From Arthrobacter sp. zg-Y1110 (GTDB lineage Bacteria; Actinomycetota; Actinomycetes; Actinomycetales; Micrococcaceae): 64,000 bases of DNA. Position numbers and translations under genes: made by a program. The DNA is taken from the NCBI RefSeq assembly GCF_025244865.1, contig NZ_CP104273.1, forward strand, positions 1 through 64,000, read 5' to 3'. Numbering within the stretch: the stretch's first letter is position 1; the number at the start of each line of letters is the position of its first letter. The notes below the pieces were generated by a model that did no database searches, was not told where the DNA came from, and was given only the letters and a program-made list of their open reading frames with translations. Shown in pieces: positions 49,866-58,646 of the stretch.

Positions 49866-50357
49866 CTACTTCGGTGCGATCACAAGGCCCGGGGTGGCAC
49901 CCGTGGACTTGTAGGTGACCGTGTAGTTGGTGACACCGGGGTTGGTGCCGACGATCTGGTAGCCGTAGCCGTTGGCCGTGGCCGAAGCGACCGGAGTGCC
50001 GGCCTCGGTCAGCAGGGAGCCGACCAGGGTCGTGTCGGTGCTGTGCTTGGAATCAGCAACCGACTTGGTGACGCCGGCGGACTTGTAGGTGGCCTTGCCG
50101 GTCAGGGAGTAGTCGGACTCCACGAGCAGGGCGGCGTTGGAAACCTCGCCGGCCAGGTTCTGAACGGCTGCGCGCTCGAAGAACTTGCTGAACTGCGGCA
50201 GGATGGCCAGGGCCAGGATGGCGATGATCGCCATGGCAGCCATGATTTCGATCAGCGAGAAGCCGCCGTCAGCGTTGGCCTCACGGTTTTTGTCCTTGCG
50301 GCCGAAGGCGCGGGCCCGCAGCTTGTGCGGATCTAGGGTCAGGGTGGAGCTAGTCAA
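49866..50357 (-). CDS. pilA: major type IV pilin
   Basis: A 163-aa prepilin with a long leader and a canonical cleavage site GG/FSLIEIMAAMAIIAILALAILPQF; Glu is at +5. A globular domain of about 110 residues follows, ending GATPGLVIAPK. Cleaved by the PilD-like peptidase at 59511, it would be the pilus subunit. TTG start with GAGG upstream. Box B lies upstream. Confidence 0.93.
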   Translation of the reverse strand: MTSSTLTLDPHKLRARAFGRKDKNREANADGGFSLIEIMAAMAIIAILALAILPQFSKFFERAAVQNLAGEVSNAALLVESDYSLTGKATYKSAGVTKSVADSKHSTDTTLVGSLLTEAGTPVASATANGYGYQIVGTNPGVTNYTVTYKSTGATPGLVIAPK

Positions 50358-50438
50358 CGGGAGCGACCTCTTTCGAGAAGTGAGCCTTGGCTGGGATTGT
50401 GATCCGCGGACCGCCTGGCTGTAACTGCCCGCACCTGC

Positions 50439-50450
50439 CTACATGCGTAG
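50439..50450 (-). promoter_or_regulatory. box B variant before pilA
   Basis: CTACGCATGTAG on the minus strand, 81 bp before the pilA start. The last bases differ from the CC seen in most copies. Confidence 0.65.
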
Positions 50451-50475
50451 ATTTCGGGCGGCCGCTCCCGCGGCG

Positions 50476-51738
50476 CTAGTACGGGGAGACGATGTCGCCC
50501 ATGGAGAAGTACGGAAGGTAGACGGCCAGTGCAATGACCAGGACCATGGCGGCGATCCCGATGAGGAAGATCGGCTGGATGAGGGCTTCCATGTTGTTCG
50601 TGGTGGCTTCGGCGTCACGCTCGTAGAGCCGGCCGACGGCGCGCAGGGACTTGGCCATGCCGCCGGTTTCCTCGGCGATGGCCATGAACTGGATGAGCAG
50701 CTTCGGGAACAGCGGTTCCTTGGACAGGGGCTCGACGATGGATTCGCCGCGCAGCTTGCCGTCGCGGGCATCCAGGATTGCCTTCTCCATGGCCACATTG
50801 CCCACGGAACCGGCGGTGATCGTCAGCGCCTGGATCTCGTGGACCTTGTTTTCGGTCAGGGAGGCAAGGACGCTGCAGAACCGGGCCAGGGCGATCTTGC
50901 GGAAGAGGGTGCCGAAGATGGGCAGCTTGAACTTCAGCGGGTCCACGAATTCGCGGACTTTCTGCTCCTGGGAGTTGCGCCGGTACCAGAAGGCTGTGAT
51001 GACGCCGACGATGGCTACGGTCGGGACCGCCCAGATCATCTGGTCCGAGGCTGCCATGACAATCTGGGTTAGCTTGGGCAGCTCCGCGGTGCCGCCGGAG
51101 AGCTCATCGTAAAGACCACCGAACTTGGGGACGACGTACATCATCATGAACACGAAGATCGCGGCACTGAGCGCCAGGATCACCATCGGGTAGGTCATGG
51201 CCTTTTTCAGCTTGGCGCGCTGGTCATCGGCTGCCTCGAGGTCATCGGCTGCCTGGGCTGCAGCCTTGGCGACGAAGCCGCCTTCTTCGCCGGCGTGCAG
51301 GGTCTCGGTCATGAGCTGCGGGAAGATGTACGGGTACCGGGCCATGGCTTCGGACATCTTCATGCCCTCGGCGCCCATTTCCTTCGAGACCTGCGCCAGT
51401 CCGTAGGACAGGACCGGGTCCTCGATTTCGCCGCCGCCGGCCACCGCATCAATGGAGGCGCGGTCGTCCATGCCCACTTCAAGGCAGAGGGAGAGCTGGC
51501 GGGAGGCGGCCACGAGGGAGCGCTGCTTCGGCCGGGCTTTGCTGCCGACGGTCGGAAGCCCGGACTCACGGACCTCCATGATCGACTCGTAGCCCTCCAT
51601 CCTGGTGAGCTTGGCGATCAGTGCGGCCCGTGAGGGGTAGGACGCCTTGCCCGTTTCGGTCTTTCCGCCGGCGAGCTTCACGCGGTAGAAATACTCGGTG
51701 TTCTTGGGCTTTCCCGGCGCCTCGGCTGTGGTGGTCAA
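50476..51738 (-). CDS. pilC: pilus inner-membrane platform protein
   Basis: A 420-aa PilC/GspF-family protein with two T2SF domains: SRQLSLCLEVGMDDRASIDAVAGG..., HAGEEGGFVAKAAAQAADDLE, and ARFCSVLASLTENKVHEIQAL..., AEETGGMAKSLRAVG. Three hydrophobic stretches are near residues 187-207, 245-262 and 390-412. It anchors the PilB/PilT motors at the membrane. TTG start after GGGAGC. Box B is 62 bp upstream. Confidence 0.93.
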   Translation of the reverse strand: MTTTAEAPGKPKNTEYFYRVKLAGGKTETGKASYPSRAALIAKLTRMEGYESIMEVRESGLPTVGSKARPKQRSLVAASRQLSLCLEVGMDDRASIDAVAGGGEIEDPVLSYGLAQVSKEMGAEGMKMSEAMARYPYIFPQLMTETLHAGEEGGFVAKAAAQAADDLEAADDQRAKLKKAMTYPMVILALSAAIFVFMMMYVVPKFGGLYDELSGGTAELPKLTQIVMAASDQMIWAVPTVAIVGVITAFWYRRNSQEQKVREFVDPLKFKLPIFGTLFRKIALARFCSVLASLTENKVHEIQALTITAGSVGNVAMEKAILDARDGKLRGESIVEPLSKEPLFPKLLIQFMAIAEETGGMAKSLRAVGRLYERDAEATTNNMEALIQPIFLIGIAAMVLVIALAVYLPYFSMGDIVSPY

Positions 51739-51800
51739 TGAAGCTCCCTGGTGCTTGGCAACCGACGGGAGCGCTTCCCGCCGGGCAGTTATCTAGGGAG

Positions 51801-51813
51801 GGACATGCGTAGA
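51801..51813 (-). promoter_or_regulatory. box B before pilC
   Basis: Exact TCTACGCATGTCC on the minus strand, 62 bp before the start. Confidence 0.7.
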
Positions 51814-51854
51814 CGACGGGGCTGTATTCACCGCGGACTGTTCCGGACATGCAA

Positions 51855-51885
51855 AAGCGGCCCCGCCGTGGTGGCGGAGCCGCTT
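51855..51885 (-). terminator. hairpin after the 40-aa peptide gene
   Basis: AAGCGGCCCCGCC with GGCGGAGCCGCTT, one mismatch. Confidence 0.6.
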
Positions 51886-51899
51886 GTGTCCTGGACCGG

Positions 51900-52022
51900 C
51901 TAGAGCAGGCCCATCAGCGAGGTGCCGAGAAGGGCAGCTGCCAGGGTGAAGGATGTGATCTTCACGGCCAGTGAGGCCGGACGTCGGGCAAGGGGTGTTT
52001 CAGTGGTCCGGGCTGCTTTCAT
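51900..52022 (-). CDS. 40-aa membrane or exported peptide
   Basis: A short frame encodes MKAARTTETPLARRPASLAV followed by KITSFTLAAALLGTSLMGLL: basic N-terminus, then one hydrophobic helix. A hairpin terminator follows 15 bp later, which supports a real gene. The ribosome site (AAAGGA) is rather far from the ATG. Confidence 0.5.
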   Translation of the reverse strand: MKAARTTETPLARRPASLAVKITSFTLAAALLGTSLMGLL

Positions 52023-52123
52023 GGCGGCGTCGGTCCGTCCTTTCGGGGTGGTTTTCCGCTGGTGGCGGGCAGGGATGGAAGGTCAGATTTTTGCGAAGGA
52101 TCCGGTGACTTTTCCGTCCCTGT

Positions 52124-52213
52124 CCGCACACATAGAAGGAGTGATGAACAGGGCATTCCACCAGCTTCCGGGAGTACCGGAAACGGTGAGGAACAGCACC
52201 CCGTCCGCACACA
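52124..52213 (+). promoter_or_regulatory. two orphan box A copies on the plus strand
   Basis: CCGCACACATAGAAGG occurs at 52124-52139 and again at 52205-52220, 81 bp apart. The first is followed by AAGGAGTG and ATG (52144), but the frame then runs antisense to the lipoprotein gene, so no real gene is evident behind either copy. Confidence 0.55.
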
Positions 52214-52253
52214 TAGAAGGTGTCAGGGAAAACGGTGAAAGGCTGGTTATGAA

Positions 52254-52838
52254 CTACTTCTTGGAGTCGGCAGTAGCTTCGGCTGATGCTGACGGGGAAG
52301 CAGTTGCAGAAGCCTCAGCCTCCGGAGCCTGCGGGAACGCGATGAGCCAGGAGCCGTCGCGGAAGACCAGGTCGTTGACCTCATCAGCCAGTGCAGCGGA
52401 GTTCTCCACGGCCTTGTCGCCGGACTTCACGGAAATGGCCTCAACGGGAACAGTAGCCGTGCGGTCCTTGATGACGACCTTGGACTCATCAACCGAAATC
52501 GACAGCTTTGCCTCGGGCTCGAAAACCTTCACCAGTGCGAAGTCGGCCATGGCGCCGGCAATGTCACCGGCCTTGGCTTCAGGATCGGTGAGCTGAACCG
52601 CATCAGCGAAGAGCTTCTGGTCGGCGTTGTCCGGGAAAGCAGCAGCGATCTCATCCGTAGTGGTGGCCTCGAAGAACTTCTCGATGGTGTCCACTGCGTT
52701 GGCAGAGGTCAGCTTGGCTTCATCCGCGGCAGCTGCAGCGGTATCTTCCTTGGCCGAGTCATCTCCGCAGCCTGTTGCACCGAGCAGCAGGCCGGCGGAG
52801 AGGACGATCGTTCCCAGGTACTTCGTTGCGTTCTTCAT
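52254..52838 (-). CDS. lipoprotein of the pilus region
   Basis: A 194-aa lipoprotein: MKNATKYLGTIVLSAGLLLGATGC with lipobox ATGC. The mature part is acidic and Ala-rich (TAAAAADEAKLTSANAVDTIEKFFEATTTDEI, VNDLVFRDGSWLIAFPQ), of a type resembling small secreted NTF2-like domains. It ends in a Ser/Ala/Glu tail. It lies between pilC and pilO; a pilus-assembly role is possible. Confidence 0.82.
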   Translation of the reverse strand: MKNATKYLGTIVLSAGLLLGATGCGDDSAKEDTAAAAADEAKLTSANAVDTIEKFFEATTTDEIAAAFPDNADQKLFADAVQLTDPEAKAGDIAGAMADFALVKVFEPEAKLSISVDESKVVIKDRTATVPVEAISVKSGDKAVENSAALADEVNDLVFRDGSWLIAFPQAPEAEASATASPSASAEATADSKK

Positions 52839-52851
52839 TTCATGATCCTTC

Positions 52852-52883
52852 GCTTGTCAAATCGTTGTTGTTGATTGACAAGC
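52852..52883. promoter_or_regulatory. inverted repeat before the lipoprotein gene
   Basis: GCTTGTCAAATC (52852-52863) and GATTGACAAGC (52873-52883) are mirror images with one extra base. It lies 14 bp before the lipoprotein start and may be an operator. Confidence 0.5.
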
Positions 52884-52946
52884 TACGTGAGAGAAATGAC
52901 ATAAAGCAAACTGACGTGTACCTTATTGCGGCTTTATGGTGTAGGG

Positions 52947-53756
52947 CTACTGGCCCGCAGCATCTCCGTCACCGGTTTCCACGGCCTCGGCCGCCGCACC
53001 CTCAGCGCCTTCCGCGTCTGCCTGATCCGTATCGGCGGCGCCCTCGGCAGCCTCCTCCTTACCGGATTCCTCAGCCTTTTCAGGGTTGGCAAGCGGTGCA
53101 ACGAAGAACGACTCGGAAGTGATGCTCAGGTTCACCTTGTCTCCTTCACCTTCAAAGGAGAAAGTCTTCACCATGACCGGGCGGTCGAGCTTTTCGAGCT
53201 TCTGCATGAACGTGCGGAGCGCTTCCTGGCGACCCTGGGCGTTGATCGTCAGGGCAACCATGGCCACGGAGGAATCCTGGAGGCCCTCCTCCTCAACCGG
53301 CGCGGATCCATCGTCCGTCTGAACGGATTCAAGGGCGGCGTCCACATCGGCCTCGCCGGTCTCCACAGTGCCGGCATCTTCAGCAGGCACCTCTTCGGCG
53401 ATCATTGCGACGGAAGGAATCGCCGGGTTGAGCGTGGTCAGGGTGACTCCGGAGTCCGAAGCCGCCTTGGTTACCGCTGCCACCAGCTCCTTCTGTGAGG
53501 ATCCCGGAGGGAAGGCGGCGTTGAACTCGTCGACCCGGTCCTCGAGGCTGCCGATGTTCTCAGCATTTTCCTTGATGATGGCCCTCTTCGCTGCCAGCAC
53601 CTCATTGGATGCGGCAACCGTTGCGGTCTGGTCCTCCAGCGCCTTGGTTTCGTTCAGCTTCGGCACGAAGAACATCACGTAGGCCAGGAAGATCAGGAAC
53701 GCAGCAACTGCTGCGGCGACGACGTACGGGGCAATGTGGCGGGACGGGGTTTTCAC
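52947..53756 (-). CDS. pilO: PilO-like pilus assembly protein
   Basis: A 269-aa protein with one N-terminal membrane helix (YVVAAAVAAFLIFLAYVMFFVP), a coiled-coil (LEDQTATVAASNEVLAAKRAIIKENAENIGSLEDRV) and a ferredoxin-like part (RQEALRTFMQKLEKLDRPVMVKTFSFEGEG), the PilO layout. The C-terminal tail is very acidic and Ala-rich, which is unusual. GTG start overlaps the pilN stop. Confidence 0.85.
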   Translation of the reverse strand: MKTPSRHIAPYVVAAAVAAFLIFLAYVMFFVPKLNETKALEDQTATVAASNEVLAAKRAIIKENAENIGSLEDRVDEFNAAFPPGSSQKELVAAVTKAASDSGVTLTTLNPAIPSVAMIAEEVPAEDAGTVETGEADVDAALESVQTDDGSAPVEEEGLQDSSVAMVALTINAQGRQEALRTFMQKLEKLDRPVMVKTFSFEGEGDKVNLSITSESFFVAPLANPEKAEESGKEEAAEGAADTDQADAEGAEGAAAEAVETGDGDAAGQ

Positions 53757-54583
53757 TGTGCCGGCTCCTCGGTGATTTCGGCGGCTGCCGGGGCAGGCAC
53801 CTGGCTGATGGAGGCGAGCTCCTCGTCTGTCGGGCGGAACTTCTCGCCCTTGAAGCTGAATGCCTTATCCGTGTAGCCGATGGAGAGCTTGAAGGAAGCA
53901 TTCCCGTCCCCTGCAGCGGACTCGGTCACGTAGGGGTCGGTCAGGAATTCCTTGGAGGAGCCAAGGGATGATGCAAGGACTCCGACGTCGCTGATCGAGG
54001 GCAGGTTACCGCTGATTTCCAGGCAGCCCACTGCGACCGACGGGGAGAACAGGTCTCCGCTCGGGCATCCTTCCAGCGATTCCGACTTGGTGATGGTGGT
54101 GAACACGGCGTTGACCGTGTTGGCGTCGTTCAGGGCGTCGACGACCTTGGAGTACGCCATGTCATCCTCGAGGATTCCGGCGACGGCGCTCTTCTGCTTG
54201 ATGAAACCGTCGTAGTAGTCCTGGAAGGCGGCATGTTCCTGCAGGTACTGCTTGTGCTCGGCCGTGACCTGGTTTGCTTCATTCAGATCCGCTTTCGCAC
54301 CGGCGGTGCCGGCGGCAACGGAAATGTAGGCGACAACAGCCACGCCCAGCATTCCGGCTGCGAGCAGGGATGCCTTCTGGGCAGCGCGCCGGCGTGAGCG
54401 TGCACCGCGGATCTTCTCCGGCAGGAACGTCAGCGACGGGCGGGTACTCTCCGGCCAGATGACAGCTGCTGCAGCCTTGTCCGGCTTCGGAGCCGCAGGT
54501 GTCTTCGGCGGCTTCACTGCCTTCGGAGCTTTAGGGGCCTTGGGCGGCTTCGGATCTTTCGGGGTCTTCTGTGCAGGTGCCAT
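53753..54583 (-). CDS. pilN: PilN-like pilus assembly protein
   Basis: A 276-aa protein. A Lys/Pro-rich cytoplasmic head (PKDPKPPKAPKAPKAVKPPK), PSLTFLPEKIRGARSRRR, one membrane helix (LLAAGMLGVAVVAYISVAAG) and a coiled-coil outer part are typical of PilN. The start overlaps the pilM stop (TGATG). PilM, PilN and PilO form the alignment complex between motor and pilus. Confidence 0.87.
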   Translation of the reverse strand: MAPAQKTPKDPKPPKAPKAPKAVKPPKTPAAPKPDKAAAAVIWPESTRPSLTFLPEKIRGARSRRRAAQKASLLAAGMLGVAVVAYISVAAGTAGAKADLNEANQVTAEHKQYLQEHAAFQDYYDGFIKQKSAVAGILEDDMAYSKVVDALNDANTVNAVFTTITKSESLEGCPSGDLFSPSVAVGCLEISGNLPSISDVGVLASSLGSSKEFLTDPYVTESAAGDGNASFKLSIGYTDKAFSFKGEKFRPTDEELASISQVPAPAAAEITEEPAQ

Positions 54584-55638
54584 CAGGCTGTTGCTCCCAT
54601 CGCCAGGCCGACTGCGACCGTGTAATCGGCGCTGAGCACCGGACCGAGGTAATACCGTTCGGGGTCCCCCTGGATAGAGGGGTCGAACTTTCCGATGACC
54701 GTGCTGATGGCCAGCGAATCCTGCACCGCTTCACGCAGGCCGTGCAGCAGAGCGCCGCCGCCGATGAGCGTGATGCCGGCCAGGGACGCCGGGGACTTGC
54801 GCAGGTCAAGGTAGGACTGGATGGCGCCGCGGATGGCGCCGGTGGCCGTGAAGCAGTAGTCGTCAACCGCCTGGCGGACCCGGTAGTCACGGGAGAAGAC
54901 AACCTTTTCCCGGCTGATCCGCTCAACATCCTCGTCCTGGAGGGCGGCGGCGATGGTGCTGCTGGCTGCCTCGCCGGCGGCACCGGTCTGGAGCGTGAGG
55001 GAGTACGGCTTGCCGTTGTCGTGGATCAGCACCGAGAGTGCGTCGCGGCCGACGTCGACAATGACGTCCAGGTTGTCCGCGGGGCGTTCGATCCGGGTCA
55101 GTGCGCGCAGGGCGGCAAGACCGGAAAGGTCGGCACCGGAAGGGTTCAGCCCCGCCTTCTGCAGGATCTCCACCTGGGTGTTCACCAGCTTGGAGGTCAC
55201 ACCGCACAGCAGTACGTCCAGCCGGCGCTTTTCGGTGGCCGGGTCGGTGAACTCATCGAAGACCACCGCATCAAGGATCACGTCCTCGGGGGCGCCCAGC
55301 AGCAGCGACGGATTGTCGATGATGTCGAAGGCAATCGCGGCGTGGAAATCCTTGGGCGCATGCCAGGGGGCGCTGGCCCGGTTCACGAAGATGTCGTCCA
55401 CCGAATTCAGCCCCATGACCGCGTCGCGGGTGGTGAACTTCTCCGTCGCCAGGAAGGACTTCAGGTCCGCTGCGATAGTGGCAGCCGCCTTCGGATCCGG
55501 GGCGCCGTCGATGATCTGGCCCGGCTCAAGGGGCATGTAGGCCTGCTTGATGACCGTGGAGGTTCCTTTGACGGTTCTGACTTCAGCGAGCTTGATGCCC
55601 GATGACCCGAAGTCGATACCGATGACGCTGTCGGCCAA
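54583..55638 (-). CDS. pilM: PilM-like actin-fold pilus assembly protein
   Basis: A 351-aa actin/FtsA-superfamily protein: VIGIDFGSSGIKLAEV (phosphate 1), LDVIVDVGRDALSVLIHDNG (phosphate 2) and ITLIGGGALLHGLREAV (adenosine). PilM binds the cytoplasmic tail of PilN. TTG start at 55638 is chosen because the family motif begins there and GAGGGG lies upstream. Box B is 44 bp upstream. Confidence 0.92.
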   Translation of the reverse strand: MADSVIGIDFGSSGIKLAEVRTVKGTSTVIKQAYMPLEPGQIIDGAPDPKAAATIAADLKSFLATEKFTTRDAVMGLNSVDDIFVNRASAPWHAPKDFHAAIAFDIIDNPSLLLGAPEDVILDAVVFDEFTDPATEKRRLDVLLCGVTSKLVNTQVEILQKAGLNPSGADLSGLAALRALTRIERPADNLDVIVDVGRDALSVLIHDNGKPYSLTLQTGAAGEAASSTIAAALQDEDVERISREKVVFSRDYRVRQAVDDYCFTATGAIRGAIQSYLDLRKSPASLAGITLIGGGALLHGLREAVQDSLAISTVIGKFDPSIQGDPERYYLGPVLSADYTVAVGLAMGATA

Positions 55639-55682
55639 GGAATGTGCCCCTCTTTCGTGTGGACGTGGGTGTGTTCTGCCAA

Positions 55683-55695
55683 GGACATGCGTAGA
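55683..55695 (-). promoter_or_regulatory. box B before pilM (divergent)
   Basis: Exact TCTACGCATGTCC on the minus strand. Confidence 0.7.
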
Positions 55696-55743
55696 TTCCC
55701 GCAGCGCACTCCACTGCCTGGTTCGAGGTGCCGAGCGGGCGTG

Positions 55744-55754
55744 TCTACGCATGT
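55744..55754 (+). promoter_or_regulatory. box B before pilB (divergent)
   Basis: TCTACGCATGT on the plus strand, 45 bp before the pilB start. With the copy at 55683 it forms a divergent pair 60 bp apart. Confidence 0.7.
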
Positions 55755-55799
55755 GAAGAGGTAGCCCCCGCCGCCCCTTCAGTCAGGAACAGACACCCG

Positions 55800-57479
55800 A
55801 TGTCCTCATTGCGCCTTTCCACCTTCTTCATTTCCAGAGGGATCCTCAGCCAGGAAGCCTGGGACGGCGCGGAGGCACAGGCTTCCATCGCCGGCAAGAC
55901 GGTCCTGCGGCACCTGGTGGATACGCAGATGATCACCACGGCACAGGCCAGCGAAGCTTTCGCCTACAGCCGCGGATGGACCTACTACCCCCTGGGCACG
56001 GACCTGGAAATCCCCGAAGAGGTCATCGGACTGCTCAAGGACCCCTTCGCCCGTGAGCACCAGCTGATTCCCGTCTCCCGGGAAGGCGACGAACTAACGG
56101 TTGCCGTGCGCAACCCCTCCGACCTGAACGTTTCCAAGCTGCTGCGCGGCGCGACAGGCCTGAGCATCAACCTGGTCTACTCCACCGGCGATGAACTCAC
56201 CCGCAGCGTCCACAAGTACTACTCCACCTCGGCCGAGGCACGGCGCAAGGGCGAACTGGCCACCAAGGCCGTGGAAGCCAGCAGCGTCAGGTACCAGGGC
56301 ATCGGCAAGCTTGCGGACACCGGTGAGATCGTCGACGCGCTGAACATCATTATCGAAGGCGCCCTGCGTGTAGGGGCTTCCGATATTCACCTGGAGCCGG
56401 CGGAGCACCACCTCTCCGTCAGGTACTCCGTGGACGGCAAGCTCGTGTCCGAGCCCATCCAGTCCCGCTCCATCGCTCCCCGCCTTGCGTCACTGATCAA
56501 GACGCGCGCCAAGATGAACTCCGCTGCGCTGACCAACCAGGACGGCGGCATCCGCCACACCTATGAAGGCAGGGACTACGACATCCGTGTCGCGGTCCTG
56601 CCGACCAACTGGGGCGAGTCGATCACGATGCGTCTGGGCGCCGAAACAGTCCGCGACCTCACCGAGATCGGCTTCGCCACCGACACCGAGGCGCGCTGGC
56701 GCAGGGTTCTCGCCCAGCCCAACGGCATCTCACTGGCTGTGGGCCCCATGGGTTCGGGCAAGACGACCCTGCTGTACGCCAGCCTTGCCGAGCTCATGAA
56801 GGAGCAGCGCAAGATCGTCTCCCTTGAAGCCCCTGTGGAAATGAACTTCCCCTCCGGCATCACCCAGGTCTCCATCAACCCCGGGCAGAAGCTCACCTGG
56901 GAAGGGGCCATGGAGACCGTGCTCCGCAGCGCCGCCTCGGCCCTGCTGGTCGGTGAAATCAACAAGGAGGAGGTCGCCCACACAGCCATCAACGCCGCCA
57001 TGACCGGCCACCTCGTCCTGTCGACCCTGCACACCAACGATGCCCCCGGCGCCGTCGTGCGTCTGAGGGAAATGGGGATCCGGCCCTCCGTGCTTGCCGA
57101 CACCATGCGTTCGGTCTGCGCCCAGCGGCTGCCCAGGACCCTGTGCGAATGCAAGGTCCTCGAGGCCCCGTCCCAGCAGCTGATCCGCGACTTCGGACTC
57201 GACGCCGAATCCCTGGCCGCCAACGAATGGTTCGGCCCCAACCCTGCCGGCTGCCGTGTCTGCGCCGGCCGCGGCTACAAGGGACGCACCCCGATCCACG
57301 AACTGATGACCTTCCCTGCCGAGATCCGGGACCTGATCACAGAAGACGTTCCGAACCGCCTCATCGGCGAAGCCGCCCGGCGCAACGGGATGCGCACCCT
57401 CCAGGAAGACGGCCTGCTCAAGGCACGAGCCGGGATCACCAGCCTGTCCGAAATCCGCAGCAACATCCTCATTGACTAG
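55800..57479 (+). CDS. pilB: pilus extension ATPase
   Basis: A 559-aa PilB/GspE-family ATPase. Landmarks: an N-terminal MshEN-like domain (residues 1-145), Asp box SDIHLEP (194-200), Walker A GPMGSGKT (315-322), LLVGEIN (382-388) and STLHTND. A four-Cys zinc site is formed by CEC (449-451) and CRVC (485-488). The usual GEIRD is GEINK, a mild oddity. It powers pilus assembly with PilC. Confidence 0.94.
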   Translation: MSSLRLSTFFISRGILSQEAWDGAEAQASIAGKTVLRHLVDTQMITTAQASEAFAYSRGWTYYPLGTDLEIPEEVIGLLKDPFAREHQLIPVSREGDELTVAVRNPSDLNVSKLLRGATGLSINLVYSTGDELTRSVHKYYSTSAEARRKGELATKAVEASSVRYQGIGKLADTGEIVDALNIIIEGALRVGASDIHLEPAEHHLSVRYSVDGKLVSEPIQSRSIAPRLASLIKTRAKMNSAALTNQDGGIRHTYEGRDYDIRVAVLPTNWGESITMRLGAETVRDLTEIGFATDTEARWRRVLAQPNGISLAVGPMGSGKTTLLYASLAELMKEQRKIVSLEAPVEMNFPSGITQVSINPGQKLTWEGAMETVLRSAASALLVGEINKEEVAHTAINAAMTGHLVLSTLHTNDAPGAVVRLREMGIRPSVLADTMRSVCAQRLPRTLCECKVLEAPSQQLIRDFGLDAESLAANEWFGPNPAGCRVCAGRGYKGRTPIHELMTFPAEIRDLITEDVPNRLIGEAARRNGMRTLQEDGLLKARAGITSLSEIRSNILID

Positions 57480-57492
57480 GAGCACACCCCCA

Positions 57493-58593
57493 TTGACTGA
57501 AACCCCGACGGTGCAGGCGCCGGCCGCCAGATACATTGATGCACTGCTCTCCAGGACCCTGGACATGCACGGCTCCGACCTCCACCTGGCCGCCGGCAAG
57601 CCCCCGTGGGTCAGCCGGCACGGCGTCATCATGCCCATGGAAGGAATCACCAATGTCTTTAGCGGCCCGCAGCTCGTCTCGATGTTCAAGCAGATGGTTG
57701 CCGCGACCGAATGGTCCCGGTATATGGCCAACAAGCGCCTGGACTTCTCCTACTCGATTCCGCAGTCACGGTTCCGTGTGCACTTCGCCGTCTCGGGCGG
57801 CCAGCCGATGGCAGTGTTCCGAACAATCCCCAACGAAGTGCCCGACTACGACGATCTGGGCCTGCCCCCGGGCGTGAAGGACCTCATCCACCTCGAGTCC
57901 GGGATCATCCCGTTCGTCGGGGTTACCGGCTCCGGCAAGTCCTCATCCCTGGCGGCGCTGATCAAGCTGGCCAAGAACGCCTACTCCAAGAAGATCATCA
58001 CGATCGAAAACCCGGTGGAATTCAAGCACGCGGACGGCAAATCGCTGATCATCCAGCGCGAGATCGGCCCGGACGTGGACTCCTTCGCCCTGGGCATTGA
58101 GGATGCCATGCGTGAGGCGCCGGACATCATCGTCGTCGGTGAGATGCGCGACCCGGAAACCATGATGGCAGCCATTACGGCCGCCACCTCCGGGCACCTG
58201 GTCCTGACGACCATCCACGCCGAATCCACCGCCGACGTGCCCACCCGCATCCTGGACTCCATGCCCGAATCCCGGGTGGCCGACGTCCGGGCCCAGCTGT
58301 CCCGGTCACTGCGCGCTGCCGTCTACCAGAAGCTGCTGCCGAAGAAGGGCGGGGAAGGACGAGTCCTGGCCGCGGAAGTCATGATGATGAACTCCGCCAT
58401 CGCCAACATGATCCGCCAGAACGACCTGGAAGGCATTGCCAGCCAGCTCATGGTGAAGTCCTCCGGCTCCATCCCCTTCGAGGTCTCCCTCGTGAACCTG
58501 GTCGCCGACGGCATCGTGAACGAGAGCGCAGCCATCCGCGCCGAGCTGACCCCGGGCAGCTACATGCGCCAGAAGGCAGCCGGCCGGCGTTGA
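57493..58593 (+). CDS. pilT: pilus retraction ATPase
   Basis: A 366-aa PilT-family ATPase: GSDLHLAAG (27-35), Walker A GVTGSGKSS (143-151), Walker B IIVVGEMRDPET (212-223) and TTIHAES. It should disassemble the pilus, giving retractable pili as used for DNA uptake or cell contact. TTG 57493 is chosen over TTG 57472, which overlaps pilB, because AGGAG lies 10 bp upstream. Confidence 0.93.
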   Translation: MTETPTVQAPAARYIDALLSRTLDMHGSDLHLAAGKPPWVSRHGVIMPMEGITNVFSGPQLVSMFKQMVAATEWSRYMANKRLDFSYSIPQSRFRVHFAVSGGQPMAVFRTIPNEVPDYDDLGLPPGVKDLIHLESGIIPFVGVTGSGKSSSLAALIKLAKNAYSKKIITIENPVEFKHADGKSLIIQREIGPDVDSFALGIEDAMREAPDIIVVGEMRDPETMMAAITAATSGHLVLTTIHAESTADVPTRILDSMPESRVADVRAQLSRSLRAAVYQKLLPKKGGEGRVLAAEVMMMNSAIANMIRQNDLEGIASQLMVKSSGSIPFEVSLVNLVADGIVNESAAIRAELTPGSYMRQKAAGRR

Positions 58594-58603
58594 GCACACG
58601 AAA

Positions 58604-58634
58604 GAGCCCCGCACCGGTTATCGGTGCGGGGCTC
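58604..58634. terminator. bidirectional terminator after pilT
   Basis: Perfect 13-bp stem GAGCCCCGCACCG (58604-58616) with CGGTGCGGGGCTC (58622-58634), between convergent genes. Confidence 0.85.
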
Positions 58635-58646
58635 GTCCCTGGGCGG

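Noticed and set aside
52144..52596. Plus-strand frame behind the first orphan box A
   Set aside because: It has a good start signal but is otherwise antisense to the lipoprotein gene and low in complexity; reported only as orphan boxes.
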